Origin: Mucilaginibacter rubeus | GTDB lineage: Bacteria; Bacteroidota; Bacteroidia; Sphingobacteriales; Sphingobacteriaceae | Direction: 5' to 3' | DNA length: 64,000 nt | Assembly (NCBI RefSeq): GCF_003286415.2 | Contig: NZ_CP043450.1 | Location: 7,254,001-7,318,000 of the forward strand | Part shown: in pieces, positions 1 through 8,863 of the stretch | Position numbering within the stretch: position 1 is the first letter of the stretch | Layout of the letters: each line of letters opens with the position of its first letter | Translations under genes and position numbers: made by a program | The notes under the pieces: generated by a model | The model's input: the letters and a program-made list of their open reading frames with translations, nothing else | The model's database searches: none | Told to the model about the DNA's origin: nothing

Positions 1-684
1 ACAGCTCCACACAACCCCGCGTGTTGCTGATTGGCCAACCTCAAGTGATCCGCCGTTAACATAAAAACCCTGGTACGAGCATATTGATGTAATCACAAAG
101 CCAAAAGATATGGCTTTAACGGCGCAAACCGTCGCGATTACAGGGTTAAATCCATCAGTAAGCCCTCTGAGGTAATCATTGGTTGATACATCATTTGAAG
201 CCCAGCAGGCAATATAGCCACCGGTTAACCCTAATCCTACAGATACGATAACCAGCAAAGGGATCATGGTAACTCCTGCAATAATTTTTGGTGATATCAA
301 ATATCCCGGCGCATTTACGCCCATGATCTCCAGCGCGTCTATCTGTTCGGTAACGCGCATGGTACCAATTTGCGATGCCATGGCCGAACCTACACGACCG
401 GCCAGTACCAGTGCCGATATGGTTGGACTAAATTCCAGTATGGTTGAATCGCGGGTAATGCCGCCTACTACTGTTTTCGGGATGAAATCGCTGATAAGCT
501 GGAAGGCGGTCTGGATGGTAGCTACCGCGCCAATAAAAAGCGAAATGATAGCAACAATGCCCAATGAGCCAATACCCACCGAAACCATCTCACGCATGAT
601 CTCGGCCCAGTATACACTGAATTTTTCGGGTTTCCTGAAACTTAAACGCAGTAAGAGTATATATTTTCCTAAGCTATGAAACAT
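1..684 (-). CDS. mlaE: MlaE/YrbE-type lipid ABC transporter permease (3' end outside window)
   Basis: Partial gene read on the minus strand from an ATG at 682-684. 228 residues are visible and the frame is still open at base 1. The protein starts MFHSLGKYILLLRLSFRKP and runs through several hydrophobic segments. It carries the family's conserved core: LVLAGRVGSAMASQIGTMRV, then QIDALEIMGVNAPGYLISPK, and later VKAISFGFVITSICSYQGF. MlaE permeases form the inner-membrane part of the Mla (MCE-protein) transporter, which moves phospholipids between inner and outer membrane. The missing residues are only the C-terminal end. By family convention the ATPase (MlaF) and MCE protein would follow just outside the window. 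The family call is firm; the exact substrate is inferred. Confidence 0.92.
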   Translation of the reverse strand, partial: MFHSLGKYILLLRLSFRKPEKFSVYWAEIMREMVSVGIGSLGIVAIISLFIGAVATIQTAFQLISDFIPKTVVGGITRDSTILEFSPTISALVLAGRVGSAMASQIGTMRVTEQIDALEIMGVNAPGYLISPKIIAGVTMIPLLVIVSVGLGLTGGYIACWASNDVSTNDYLRGLTDGFNPVIATVCAVKAISFGFVITSICSYQGFYVNGGSLEVGQSATRGVVWSC

Positions 685-850
685 GCAGATGTATAAAAAA
701 TCGGTTAAAAATACGCTTTTTACCTTTAAGCCTAAATGGTCAGGTGTTAAAACAAGTCATTTAAATTCAATTTTATAAGCGCTTCAATTATTCTGCTTAC
801 GTAAATTGCGGGCATAAAGCTTCAGTAACTATAAAAATTAATTAAACAAT

Positions 851-1555
851 ATGAAAAACGTACTCATCACCGGTTCAACTAAAGGCATGGGCCGCTCAAT
901 CGCAATTGCTTTTGCTAATGAAGGATTAAACGTGGCAATTTGTTCGCGGAATGAGCAAGAATTATTAACTTTTAAAGATGAGTTGGAACAAATTGATCCG
1001 GGAGTGAAGGTTTTTGCTATGAAAGCCGATGGCAGCAAAAAGGCTGAATTGTTCAGATTTGCCGCCGCGGCCGAGGCTGAGTTCGGTTTTATTGACGTTG
1101 TAGTTAATAACCTGGGAACGTATATCCATTCAAGTATATTGGATGATAAAGAAGATACCCTCCAGATCCAAATGAATACCAACCTGATGCCGGCCTATGA
1201 GCTATACCGCTATTTTGGCAGAACCATGGCAAATGCAGGTAAAGGACACTTCTTTAATATATGTTCGGTAGCAGCTATAAATCCTGTTCCACAAGCGGGC
1301 AGTTATACTGTAACAAAATATGCGCTGTTAGGTCTAACAAGAGTAATGAGGCTCGAGATGCAGGAGCATGGTGTAAAAGTTACCGCCGTAATACCCGGAT
1401 CAACGTTAACGGATTCATGGAAAGACGCGGTGGTGGATAAAGATACTATGGTGCTGCCCGAAGACATAGCATCGGCAATCATCAATATTTACAGGATGAG
1501 CACCGGAGCCAATGTTGACGAAATCATCATCAAACCTGCGCCGGGCCAGTTATGA
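851..1555 (+). CDS. SDR family NAD(P)-dependent oxidoreductase
   Basis: A 234-residue classical short-chain dehydrogenase/reductase. The Rossmann dinucleotide motif TGSTKGMG lies at residues 7-14, the NNLG structural motif at 86-89, and the catalytic Ser139 and YxxxK (Tyr152, Lys156) are all in place, so the enzyme should be active. The substrate cannot be told from sequence; the family includes ketoacyl-ACP reductase-like and sugar or steroid dehydrogenases. It is divergent from the MlaE gene and lies 33 bp upstream of the PspC-domain gene on the same strand, though a shared function is not evident. Confidence 0.92.
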   Translation: MKNVLITGSTKGMGRSIAIAFANEGLNVAICSRNEQELLTFKDELEQIDPGVKVFAMKADGSKKAELFRFAAAAEAEFGFIDVVVNNLGTYIHSSILDDKEDTLQIQMNTNLMPAYELYRYFGRTMANAGKGHFFNICSVAAINPVPQAGSYTVTKYALLGLTRVMRLEMQEHGVKVTAVIPGSTLTDSWKDAVVDKDTMVLPEDIASAIINIYRMSTGANVDEIIIKPAPGQL

Positions 1556-1588
1556 TAAATCAACTTTAAACATAAACGAACATAAATT

Positions 1589-2167
1589 ATGGAAAAGAAA
1601 CTTCATCGCGATGAACACCGAAAGGTAATAGGCGGTGTTTGCGCGGGCCTTGCCGAGCATTTCGGCACGGACGTAGCAGTTATCAGGGCGATATTTTTAG
1701 TAACGCTTATTTTAAAAGGCTTTAGCTTACCTATATATATAGTATTGTGGATAGTGCTGCCAAAAAAAGGCTACAATTTTACGCCAGGTGTTGACTATAG
1801 GGTGCCACCACAGGATAATCCTTTTATGAATGATCCTAAATTTGGCGGCCAGCCTTTTAATCCTCCGCCATTTGTAAATCCGCCTAAAAAACAGGCTTCA
1901 ACAGTGGGGTTGATATTTGGCGTGGCCATGATCCTTTTGGGTTCGGTGTTCCTGCTTAACGAGCTTGACCTGATGCCCGATTGGGATTTTGAAAACCTTT
2001 GGCCTGTAATGCTGGTGGGTGCCGGTATAGCACTCATTGTTTCCGGAGCAAAGAAACAGCCCTGGGAAAAACAAAACTGGCATGCTAATGAGGTAACTGA
2101 TGCTCCAGAGGCAGAACCTACTAAAGACGAGACAGAAACTAAAGATACACCTCCAACTATAGAATAA
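1589..2167 (+). CDS. PspC domain-containing membrane protein
   Basis: 192 residues. Residues about 1-60 form a PspC domain: RKVIGGVCAGLAEHFGTD followed by a long hydrophobic stretch ending in VLPKKG. A proline/asparagine-rich linker follows (about 65-103). A second pair of hydrophobic segments (about 105-153) resembles the LiaF/DUF5668 transmembrane module. The tail is acidic and Thr/Glu-rich. PspC proteins sense or respond to envelope stress in many bacteria; here the role is inferred only from the domain. The stop is two bases before the start of the next gene, which carries a matching LiaF-type module, so the two are almost certainly co-transcribed. Confidence 0.88.
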   Translation: MEKKLHRDEHRKVIGGVCAGLAEHFGTDVAVIRAIFLVTLILKGFSLPIYIVLWIVLPKKGYNFTPGVDYRVPPQDNPFMNDPKFGGQPFNPPPFVNPPKKQASTVGLIFGVAMILLGSVFLLNELDLMPDWDFENLWPVMLVGAGIALIVSGAKKQPWEKQNWHANEVTDAPEAEPTKDETETKDTPPTIE

Positions 2168-2169
2168 TT

Positions 2170-3156
2170 ATGAAAAGCGATAAACTTGTGCCAGGTGCTA
2201 TCCTGGTGTTGTTGGGAGTAGTATTCCTGCTGGATAACTTCCACGTAATAAATTTCGACTGGATGAACATCCTGTACCTGTGGCCTATATTTTTAATTAT
2301 GGGCGGTATCAGCCTGGTGTTTGCGGGCAACCGGTCGCCGCTGGCTACCATCCTGAAGCTTGCTGTAGTAATTGGTTGCTTTGCCTTACTGGTGTTTGGT
2401 AACTTTGGCAAGCGCTACCACTTTTGGCCAAATGCCTGGACCTTTCACAGCGACGATTATAATGATGACAGCGACAATGACGACAGCGATACCACAAATA
2501 CCGACCAGGGTGTAGTAAAAATTGGCGGCGATAAAACTTTTAGGGAATCGTATTCGGCCGATATTAAACACGCCCGCCTTAATATCAGCGGTGGTGGAAC
2601 AATATACAATTTAGCCGACAGTACTGCCGATTTATTCAGCGCTCAAACGCAGGAGCTTTACGGTAAATATACTTTTAACCACAGTAAAGATGATTCGGTG
2701 TATGTGCTTAACCTTAATTTGAAGAATAATAAAGGCTTTCATTTTGACTCAAACGACCGTAAAAACAACAAAGCCGACATCAAATTAAACACAAATCCGG
2801 TGTGGGATATTGATGTAACTACGGGCGCGACAGATTTAAATTTTGATCTTTCAAAATTCAAAATAAAAACCCTATCTTTAAAGGGCGGAGCAGCATCATT
2901 TGATGTGAAGCTCGGAGCCCCTGTTGGAAGCACAAATGTAGAGGTTTCAACCGGTGCATCTGAGGTTATTATAAGCGTTCCGAAAGACGCTGCCTGCCGT
3001 ATCACATCCAATACCGGCCTCTCATCAAACGAGTTTGCAGGCTTTAGTAAAAAGAGTGATAACGACTACGAAACTGATGGCTTTGATGCCGCTAAAAACA
3101 GGATCCTGATACACATGAGTGGCGGCATCTCTGATTTTAAAGTAAACCGATATTAA
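2170..3156 (+). CDS. LiaF-like membrane protein with C-terminal beta (toast-rack type) domain
   Basis: 328 residues. The N-terminus has a two-helix hydrophobic module (about 7-28 and 35-55) plus a third segment (about 60-78), matching the DUF5668/LiaF transmembrane domain. A short Asp/Asn-rich linker (near residues 94-115) leads to a beta-rich domain with repeated GG/TGA-containing strands (for example ISGGGTIYNLADS, VTTGATDLNFDLS, VSTGASEVIISVP), as in LiaF-like or DUF4097-like 'toast rack' domains. It follows the PspC gene with a two-base gap, so the pair probably forms one envelope-stress unit. The fold assignment is by pattern; the function is inferred. Confidence 0.82.
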   Translation: MKSDKLVPGAILVLLGVVFLLDNFHVINFDWMNILYLWPIFLIMGGISLVFAGNRSPLATILKLAVVIGCFALLVFGNFGKRYHFWPNAWTFHSDDYNDDSDNDDSDTTNTDQGVVKIGGDKTFRESYSADIKHARLNISGGGTIYNLADSTADLFSAQTQELYGKYTFNHSKDDSVYVLNLNLKNNKGFHFDSNDRKNNKADIKLNTNPVWDIDVTTGATDLNFDLSKFKIKTLSLKGGAASFDVKLGAPVGSTNVEVSTGASEVIISVPKDAACRITSNTGLSSNEFAGFSKKSDNDYETDGFDAAKNRILIHMSGGISDFKVNRY

Positions 3157-3213
3157 CCTAAATCCTGAGTAAAAAGATACCGGGACATAATACAACAATA
3201 ATGAATTGCCATC

Positions 3214-3246
3214 CGCTCCATCAATTTGATGGAGCGTTTTTTTTGT
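3214..3246 (+). terminator. Rho-independent terminator after the PspC/LiaF pair
   Basis: A perfect 10-bp stem (3214-3223 with 3227-3236) with a three-base loop is followed by eight T residues. It closes the PspC-LiaF transcript. Confidence 0.9.
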
Positions 3247-3366
3247 ACCATATTGTAGCGGCGATTCAGGTTTTTGTCATTTAAGATAAGGCAGGGGTGA
3301 AAAAGTGTTAAATTGAAAACCTTTGGAACAAAAAATAAGTTTAATTTACAGCACAAATAATCTACT

Positions 3367-4050
3367 ATGAAATACCAATACCTTGTATTATCTGCATTAC
3401 TATTTTTAGCCTGTACTGTAAACGCCCAGACCACTGTAAAGGGCACCGTTGTTGAATCGGGCAAGAACAACAAACTGGGCGATGTTTTTGTGCGCGATAA
3501 CCAGAACAGGCAAATGACGCTTACCGATAGTAAAGGTAATTTCAGCATCCGTACCGAAACCGGCCATACGCTTGTTTTCAGCTCTCCCGGGTATGTATCA
3601 GATACCTTATACGTTACCGATTTTACCAACAAGAAAATAGAACTGGTTGCCCAGACCATCGCATTGAGGCAGGTTAACATCAGCGCCAAACGTGAAGCAT
3701 TTGATGCCCATAAAGAATATCCTGAAGTATACACCCGCGCCAAAGTTTATCCGCTTTCACCTACCTCATGGTTCAGCAAGGAAGCAAAAGACGCCCGCCG
3801 TTTAAAGAAATACTTTAAGCACGAAGAAGAAGAACGCCATGTTGACGAAGTATTCACCATGAACTATGTGCAAAGCATTATCCCATTGCGCGGCCAGGAA
3901 CTGGAGAATTTCATGACCCTTTACAGGCCATCATACGCGTTCATCAAAAACAACAACGGACCTTCGCTGGCAGTTTACATCAATGATTCGTACAAGAAAT
4001 ACCAGGCTCTGCCAGCAGATAAACGTACTTTGCCGGATTTGAAAGAATAG
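3367..4050 (+). CDS. Secreted carboxypeptidase-like regulatory domain protein
   Basis: 227 residues. A signal peptide (MKYQYLVLSALLFLACTVNA, cleavage before QTT) precedes a CarboxypepD_reg-like beta domain (about 22-100) with the typical pattern VKGTVVESGKNNKLGDVFV, LTDSKGNFSIRT and VFSSPGYVSDTLYV. The remaining ~120 residues are charged and resemble nothing I can name. In Bacteroidota this domain often caps TonB-dependent receptors, but there is no plug or barrel here, so this is a stand-alone exported protein. The role is unknown. The gene converges on the NUDIX gene with a palindromic element between them. Confidence 0.8.
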   Translation: MKYQYLVLSALLFLACTVNAQTTVKGTVVESGKNNKLGDVFVRDNQNRQMTLTDSKGNFSIRTETGHTLVFSSPGYVSDTLYVTDFTNKKIELVAQTIALRQVNISAKREAFDAHKEYPEVYTRAKVYPLSPTSWFSKEAKDARRLKKYFKHEEEERHVDEVFTMNYVQSIIPLRGQELENFMTLYRPSYAFIKNNNGPSLAVYINDSYKKYQALPADKRTLPDLKE

Positions 4051-4092
4051 TTTTATAAAGAGCCGTTCGGCTCAAGGAACTTAATAAATTAG

Positions 4093-4174
4093 CGTCATTG
4101 CGAGGAACGAAGCAATCCCCGATCAGCAGATCCGCTCTGTATGGTTCGCGATTGCTTCGTTCCTCGCAATGACG
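4093..4174. repeat. Palindromic dispersed element, family A copy 1
   Basis: A perfect 25-bp inverted repeat: the left arm 4093-4117 begins CGTCATTGCGAGGAACG, and the right arm 4150-4174 is its reverse complement. The centre is about 32 bp. The right arm runs into six T residues, so the element could double as a terminator between the convergent genes on either side. Related copies lie at 4833-4920, 47455-47536, 49338-49421 and 58309-58401. Confidence 0.9.
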
Positions 4175-4192
4175 TTTTTTGTTAATGGCTGA

Positions 4193-4816
4193 TTAATCAG
4201 CCCAAACGCTGATATCATTATTGATGATCTTTTGATAAAGCAGTTCGATCTGGCTTTTCAGGATACGGTCTTCTGATAGTGGGGGCAGGTTATCGATATC
4301 AAAATACTGCACATCCAGTACGTCAAAACCTTTATTGATCTCGGTAGTAACAGCTTTGCAGTAAAACACCATTTTATATACATAAAAAGGCTGTGGCGGG
4401 TGCGGGTGCATTTTTTTATCAAATACAGCCAGTAACCTGTCGGCAGTTACCTGCAGACCGGTTTCTTCCCAAAACTCTTTAATAATGGTTTCTTTGGGCG
4501 TATAGCCAATATCGCCCCAGCCACCTGGCAACGACCATTTGCCATCGCCACTTTCACGGGCCAGCAGAATCTTATTATCCGGCGAAAGCAGGATACCCCT
4601 TAAATCAACCTTGGCGGTAGGGTAATCTGCAGCTTGTGGAAACAATAGGTTAATGGTTTCGCCGCCGTAGCCGCTTACTTCATCAAACATTTTAGTACTC
4701 AGGTGTTGCAGCTCCTGGTAGCGTTCAATATCATATTCGTTTTTGGCGTACAACAGGCCGGTATCAGCAACAGAACGTAGTTGGGTTATGAGGGAAAGTA
4801 GATTGGTGTTGGGCAT
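4193..4816 (-). CDS. NUDIX hydrolase with N-terminal extension domain
   Basis: 207 residues. Residues about 1-65 match the N-terminal domain seen in hydrolases of nucleoside-diphosphate-linked compounds (helical; LLYAKNEYDIERYQELQHLS). The NUDIX fold follows, with the box SLPGGWGDIGYTPKETIIKE continuing FWEETGL. The REUxEE core is present as KEFWEE, but the first glutamate of the canonical box is a tyrosine (GY in place of GE). Members of this subfamily hydrolyse ADP-ribose, sugar nucleotides or similar compounds; the substrate here is unknown. Metal-binding glutamates of the core helix are kept, so activity is plausible. It is a single-gene unit between two family A elements. Confidence 0.88.
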   Translation of the reverse strand: MPNTNLLSLITQLRSVADTGLLYAKNEYDIERYQELQHLSTKMFDEVSGYGGETINLLFPQAADYPTAKVDLRGILLSPDNKILLARESGDGKWSLPGGWGDIGYTPKETIIKEFWEETGLQVTADRLLAVFDKKMHPHPPQPFYVYKMVFYCKAVTTEINKGFDVLDVQYFDIDNLPPLSEDRILKSQIELLYQKIINNDISVWAD

Positions 4817-4832
4817 AAAGTATGATCAAATT

Positions 4833-4920
4833 ATGTGATTGTGAGGAGGAACGACGAAGCAATCGCACGGATGCAGAGCAACTCTGTGCAGTTCGCGATT
4901 GCCACGCTACGCAATGACAT
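4833..4920. repeat. Palindromic dispersed element, family A copy 2 (degenerate)
   Basis: The left arm reads ATGTGATTGTGAGGAGG and the right arm ends CTACGCAATGACAT, a mismatched inverted repeat of the same family as 4093-4174. The centre has a short hairpin CAGAG-caa-CTCTG. It lies just upstream of the NUDIX gene start and about 23 bp from the end of the next minus-strand gene. Confidence 0.85.
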
Positions 4921-4943
4921 GGGTGTATAATTCCGAAATCAAA

Positions 4944-5696
4944 CTATCCTCTGCCTAAAAGTTCGTCAAGTTTGTTGCGTTCGGTTTGGAGTTCGCGGGC
5001 AAGTTTCTTTTCTTTTTCGTTGGCTTTGGCCTTGAAAGCTTTGTATTCTTCGTCAAGCTCCTCGTAAAGTTTGATGCGGTATTTGGCTTCACGGCTATGC
5101 GCGCCGGAGCGGGCTATTACTATAACGGCAACCACACCAAAAACAATTACCAAACCCCACATGACCAGGTTATAGGTTGCCTTGGTAAACGGAATACCCA
5201 GCAAGCTGATCTCATCGCGCTTTGCATTTGATTCGTTCAGGGCCTGCTCTTTGTTGTTGGCATCAGATTTAAGGCTTTCAACATTTTTACCCTGTTCGGC
5301 AAGACTGGCTTTCGCTTCTTTAAGCTGACGTCGCTCGGTATTAAGGGTATCTTTCATGTTTTTCCACAGGGCGGCAACCAATGGTTGCTGATAGTGGTAT
5401 AATTTGCTGAGCAGATATTGATACTGGCCATTAAGGCTTTTATCTTTTTGCAGGGCCGAGTCGGCAGCTGTTGCCCTTGGCTGTGCGTAATAAGTAGGCC
5501 TTGCAGGTGCCGGGGGCGTTACTGCCGGATTTTTAAGCGCTGCCGGGCTCGATTTTACAATGGGCGGAATAGCATTAGGTTTTAAAGTAGCGGGTTTCCT
5601 TTTGGCAGTAGTGTCCTGAGCAAAGGTTGCTGTAACACTGCCCGTTATCATCGCTATTAAAACCGTTATCGTAAGTAGTAAATGCTTGTTCATCAA
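4944..5696 (-). CDS. Exported/membrane coiled-coil protein of unknown function
   Basis: 250 residues. The N-terminal hydrophobic segment ends in VTATFAQD, like a signal peptide. Next come a Pro/Ala-rich stretch (about 33-75) and a first Lys/Glu/Ala-rich helical region (about 115-160). A single transmembrane helix (near residues 175-198, LVMWGLVIVFGVVAVIVIA) is followed by a charged coiled coil to the end (YEELDEEYKAFKAKANEKEK). The topology suggests a periplasmic domain and a cytosolic coiled coil. No catalytic motif is visible and I do not recognise the family. It is divergent from the prephenate dehydrogenase gene. Confidence 0.75.
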   Translation of the reverse strand: MMNKHLLLTITVLIAMITGSVTATFAQDTTAKRKPATLKPNAIPPIVKSSPAALKNPAVTPPAPARPTYYAQPRATAADSALQKDKSLNGQYQYLLSKLYHYQQPLVAALWKNMKDTLNTERRQLKEAKASLAEQGKNVESLKSDANNKEQALNESNAKRDEISLLGIPFTKATYNLVMWGLVIVFGVVAVIVIARSGAHSREAKYRIKLYEELDEEYKAFKAKANEKEKKLARELQTERNKLDELLGRG

Positions 5697-5823
5697 GTGT
5701 AAAATTAGGTATATGCTATTAACAAAACAGGATATATACGGTTTTTATTATATACATACTGCTATTTTGAGGCTAAAATAAGCTTTCGTACGTAATTAAC
5801 CTACTCATAGTTATATTAGCGGC

Positions 5824-7083
5824 ATGAATATAGGTATTATTGGTTTGGGCGATATGGGCCGCCTGTATGCGAAGGCTTTTGCCAAAGCGGGTTACACCGT
5901 TTCGGGCTGCGACCTCCCCGCCAACCGCGAAAAACTGGAAGCAGAACTGGCGCCTTTTGGCATTACTGTTATGGATCATGGCAGCGATGTGGCGCGGATC
6001 AACGACCTGATCATCTATTCGGTTGAGGCCGAAAGTATGGAGCGTGTAGTGGCCGAATTTGGCCCTTCAACCAAGTACGGCGCCATTGTTGCCGGGCAAA
6101 CTTCGGTTAAACACCCTGAGATTGCCACCTTTGAAAAACACCTGCCTGCCGACGCCCAGATAGTTACTTTTCATGGTATGCACGGCCCCGGTTTTGAACC
6201 CGCGGGGCAAACGCTGATCCTGATCCCGCACCGCTCAACACCTGATGCTTACCAACGGATGTATGATTTGTTTACGGCTATTGGCAGCAACATAGTTGAA
6301 ATTGCTGATTACCACGAGCACGACCGTATCGTTGCCGATACCCAGGCGGTAACCCATGTTGGTTTTGAAAGTATGGGCACGGCCTGGAAATCTGCCGGTT
6401 TTTTCCCCTGGGAAAATGCCTCATATATAGGTGGTATTGATAATGTCAAGATCCTGACGACTCTTCGCATATTCAGCTACAAGGCCCACGTTTACGCCGG
6501 GTTGGCTATTCTTAACCCCTACGCCCGCCAGCAGGTGAAACGCTATGCTGAATCGGAATCGGAATTGTTTAAGCTGATGATCAAAGAGGAAGCCGACGCG
6601 TTTAAGCAACGCCTTTACCGTGCGCGCGACTTTGTGTTCCACGAAAGCCGCAAACCTATTATGCTTAATGATACCGTGATGAAAGAGTTTTCGCTCTCGC
6701 AGCATGCCGATCATCAAAAACCCAACTCGCACCTGAGTATACTAAGCATGGTTGACGCCTGGTATCACCTTGGTGTTAACCCATATGATAACCTCATTTG
6801 CCAAACCCCGCCTTTCCGCCTGCGTTTAGGTATTGCCGAATACCTTTTTAAGAACGAAGAACTGCTGGAAGAATCGCTGGAGACAGCCCTGTATGATAAA
6901 ACTATCCGTGGCGATGATTTGGAGTTCCACTCGGCGGTAAGGGAATGGTCGGCCATTATTGGGTATGGCGATATGGAGGGCTACAAAAAACACTTTAACG
7001 ATACGCAGGCATTTTTTAGCCACCGCCTTGAAGAGGGAAAAGCCCAAAGCGCGGAATTGATCCGCAGGTTGATGATGGAGTAG
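5824..7083 (+). CDS. tyrA: Prephenate dehydrogenase, fungal Tyr1-like
   Basis: 419 residues. It oxidatively decarboxylates prephenate to 4-hydroxyphenylpyruvate in tyrosine biosynthesis. The Rossmann motif IGIIGLGDMG is at the N-terminus, and the conserved histidine region reads TFHGMHGPG (His117, His120). Longer than bacterial TyrA (about 280-370), it matches by memory the whole-length pattern of yeast Tyr1: GGQTS-type motif near 90, DRIVADTQAVTHVGFESMGT, RIFSYKAHVYAGLAILNPYA, PNSHLSILSMVDAWYHLGVN and NPYDNLICQTPPFRLRLG. No ACT or chorismate mutase domain is seen. No other aro or tyr gene is adjacent, so it appears to be a stand-alone unit. Start: the first ATG, at the beginning of the Rossmann strand. 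Confidence 0.88.
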   Translation: MNIGIIGLGDMGRLYAKAFAKAGYTVSGCDLPANREKLEAELAPFGITVMDHGSDVARINDLIIYSVEAESMERVVAEFGPSTKYGAIVAGQTSVKHPEIATFEKHLPADAQIVTFHGMHGPGFEPAGQTLILIPHRSTPDAYQRMYDLFTAIGSNIVEIADYHEHDRIVADTQAVTHVGFESMGTAWKSAGFFPWENASYIGGIDNVKILTTLRIFSYKAHVYAGLAILNPYARQQVKRYAESESELFKLMIKEEADAFKQRLYRARDFVFHESRKPIMLNDTVMKEFSLSQHADHQKPNSHLSILSMVDAWYHLGVNPYDNLICQTPPFRLRLGIAEYLFKNEELLEESLETALYDKTIRGDDLEFHSAVREWSAIIGYGDMEGYKKHFNDTQAFFSHRLEEGKAQSAELIRRLMME

Positions 7084-7509
7084 TTTGGATTTGGGAGTTC
7101 GGATGTTGGATTTCGGATTGATTATTAAGTGTTCAATTTTTTAAAGTGTGAACGCTTGTTGTTTTTTTGATTTTTATTATTGTTGATAATCAGTGATTTA
7201 TAAAATTTGAAAAAGCTTTTATTCGCTGTTGTGAACGCGTGGGTTCTGATAGCCAGTTTGTTATGAAATTACTTACTCAAAAGTTGAACACCCTGTTTTT
7301 TGAAAATTGAACACTGACAGGACGGTGTCAGTAAATAGCCAATGACGCAAGACTGGTTAAGCTGAAAGCTTAACTTATTTTAGGACGAAGTTATGCTATC
7401 GCTAAACTTCGACCGGTGGAGGTGGTGGTGCGGCGTAGGATATAAATTTTTTGTTTGAACTTCTTTGTTCGATATATTTAAGACTTATTTATTAGCACCT
7501 GAACTTTAT
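7084..7509. other. Intergenic region with small inverted repeats
   Basis: About 426 bp with no convincing gene. It begins with low-complexity GGATTT/GGATTTCGG text of the kind seen in other gaps here. There is a perfect 7-bp inverted repeat, ACTGACA (7313-7319) with TGTCAGT (7326-7332), and a CGAAGTT/AACTTCG pair near 7384-7410. Either could be an operator or remnant; no T-run follows. Confidence 0.5.
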
Positions 7510-8697
7510 ATGCGTCAGTCTGAGGCCAAGTTTAAGCATATCTTTTTACCTTTTATTGTTATTGGCTTTAGCACTATATTAATTTACACTTTTTTGCACT
7601 GGCTGTTGGTTATCAAGTATGGTGTTGTTGCACTGAAAGATAAGGATGCTGATTTTCTTATTCCAGGTATTGCAGGTCTGGTGTTGCCTCAGCTTTTGCT
7701 TTTTCCTAAGTTGAGACAATTAAAGGCCTATAAAGCAACAAGCCGCAATCCCATGATGCTTTTATTAATGGTAGGTGGTTTTACATTTGCTGTCCCTATT
7801 TGTATTGCTCAAAATTATCTTGGATCGGCTACCGGTAAGCTTACCCGACTGGACAGCATGAGCGAAGTGCACTATTTGCCGCCTACTAAGTATTATACTG
7901 TCAGGCAGATGTATCCTAACAAAAATATGGCGCACATTAAAGTGATATTTTCAGTTGGCGGTAAAAACAATGTGGACTTTAATATGGATGCCTATACAGC
8001 GGTGCCTGTTTTTGACCGTATTTATCCCGATACCAATCGCATAGCCGCCATGCGCAACAGAAACCCGAAAGCGCTGGTGATCATTAATGATACACTGCGT
8101 AACATGCAAGCGCTAAAAAAATTACCTGCCGATTCGGTACGGATGATGCGTTATGTTAATCCTTCCATGGTAATGCCCAGATACGGAGATTCTGGTAAGT
8201 ACGGTGCGTTAGCTGTGGTAACCTGGAGATATAAGTTTAAAAGGCAGCCTGCCGTTATTAAAATAGCACCCGCGGCCTGGTTTGTGCTCAAGTACCATAA
8301 AACTGTTAGTAACAATTTAACAGTGGCCGAAAAGAAGGAAGAATTTGCCTTTTTTGCCAGGAAATGCGACGCTACTTTTAAGGATGAACCTTTAACCAAA
8401 TTTACATACCTTGCCCGTTTACCCGATGATAGCGATGTTGCCAATTACCAGGCAGCTATAAATTCACGCAATGATGTTGCAGAAGGTGAGCAAACCATGC
8501 TTTCGCCAGTTTACGAACCGTTTGAGAGCCGGAATGGAAATAGGCTATTGTGGATCTTTGCGTCATCCATCATTGGCTTAATGTTATATTGGGTTTTTTT
8601 GGAGTTATTTAGGATCAAAAATTTTAAAAATTTTGAGATGAGGTTTTTAAAAAAGGAACACAGACCCGATGAACAGAAAACTGCTTTAAGAGAATAA
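7510..8697 (+). CDS. Membrane protein of unknown function (paralogue of 10657-11532)
   Basis: 395 residues from the ATG at 7510. The frame stays open upstream to a TTG at 7465, but the shorter start aligns residue-for-residue with the N-terminus of the paralogue at 10657 (MRQSEAKFKHIFLPF against MNQIVSRIKFLFIPF). There are three N-terminal transmembrane helices (about 10-33, 40-55 and 68-86). A large, probably extracytoplasmic, domain follows with KYYTVRQMYPNK and AYTAVPVFDR motifs, and a C-terminal helix (about 350-372) leads to a charged tail. I do not recognise the family. Both copies surround the broken TPR gene, which suggests local duplication. Confidence 0.75.
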   Translation: MRQSEAKFKHIFLPFIVIGFSTILIYTFLHWLLVIKYGVVALKDKDADFLIPGIAGLVLPQLLLFPKLRQLKAYKATSRNPMMLLLMVGGFTFAVPICIAQNYLGSATGKLTRLDSMSEVHYLPPTKYYTVRQMYPNKNMAHIKVIFSVGGKNNVDFNMDAYTAVPVFDRIYPDTNRIAAMRNRNPKALVIINDTLRNMQALKKLPADSVRMMRYVNPSMVMPRYGDSGKYGALAVVTWRYKFKRQPAVIKIAPAAWFVLKYHKTVSNNLTVAEKKEEFAFFARKCDATFKDEPLTKFTYLARLPDDSDVANYQAAINSRNDVAEGEQTMLSPVYEPFESRNGNRLLWIFASSIIGLMLYWVFLELFRIKNFKNFEMRFLKKEHRPDEQKTALRE

Positions 8698-8863
8698 TAA
8701 TATCTGTTTGTTAATTTAAGAACATCGCGCAAAGATTCTCTGCTCAAATCAATCCAATATTTCCTCCTCCAAATCTCCCCATAATACCTTATATTAGAGT
8801 AAGTTTTTTAACCAATCAATTATAACCTCCCGGTTCCTCATTTATCATTTAAAATAGCCGAAG

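Noticed and set aside
266..679. Plus-strand open frame of 137 codons
   Set aside because: It lies antisense to the MlaE permease gene, whose protein shows the family motifs.
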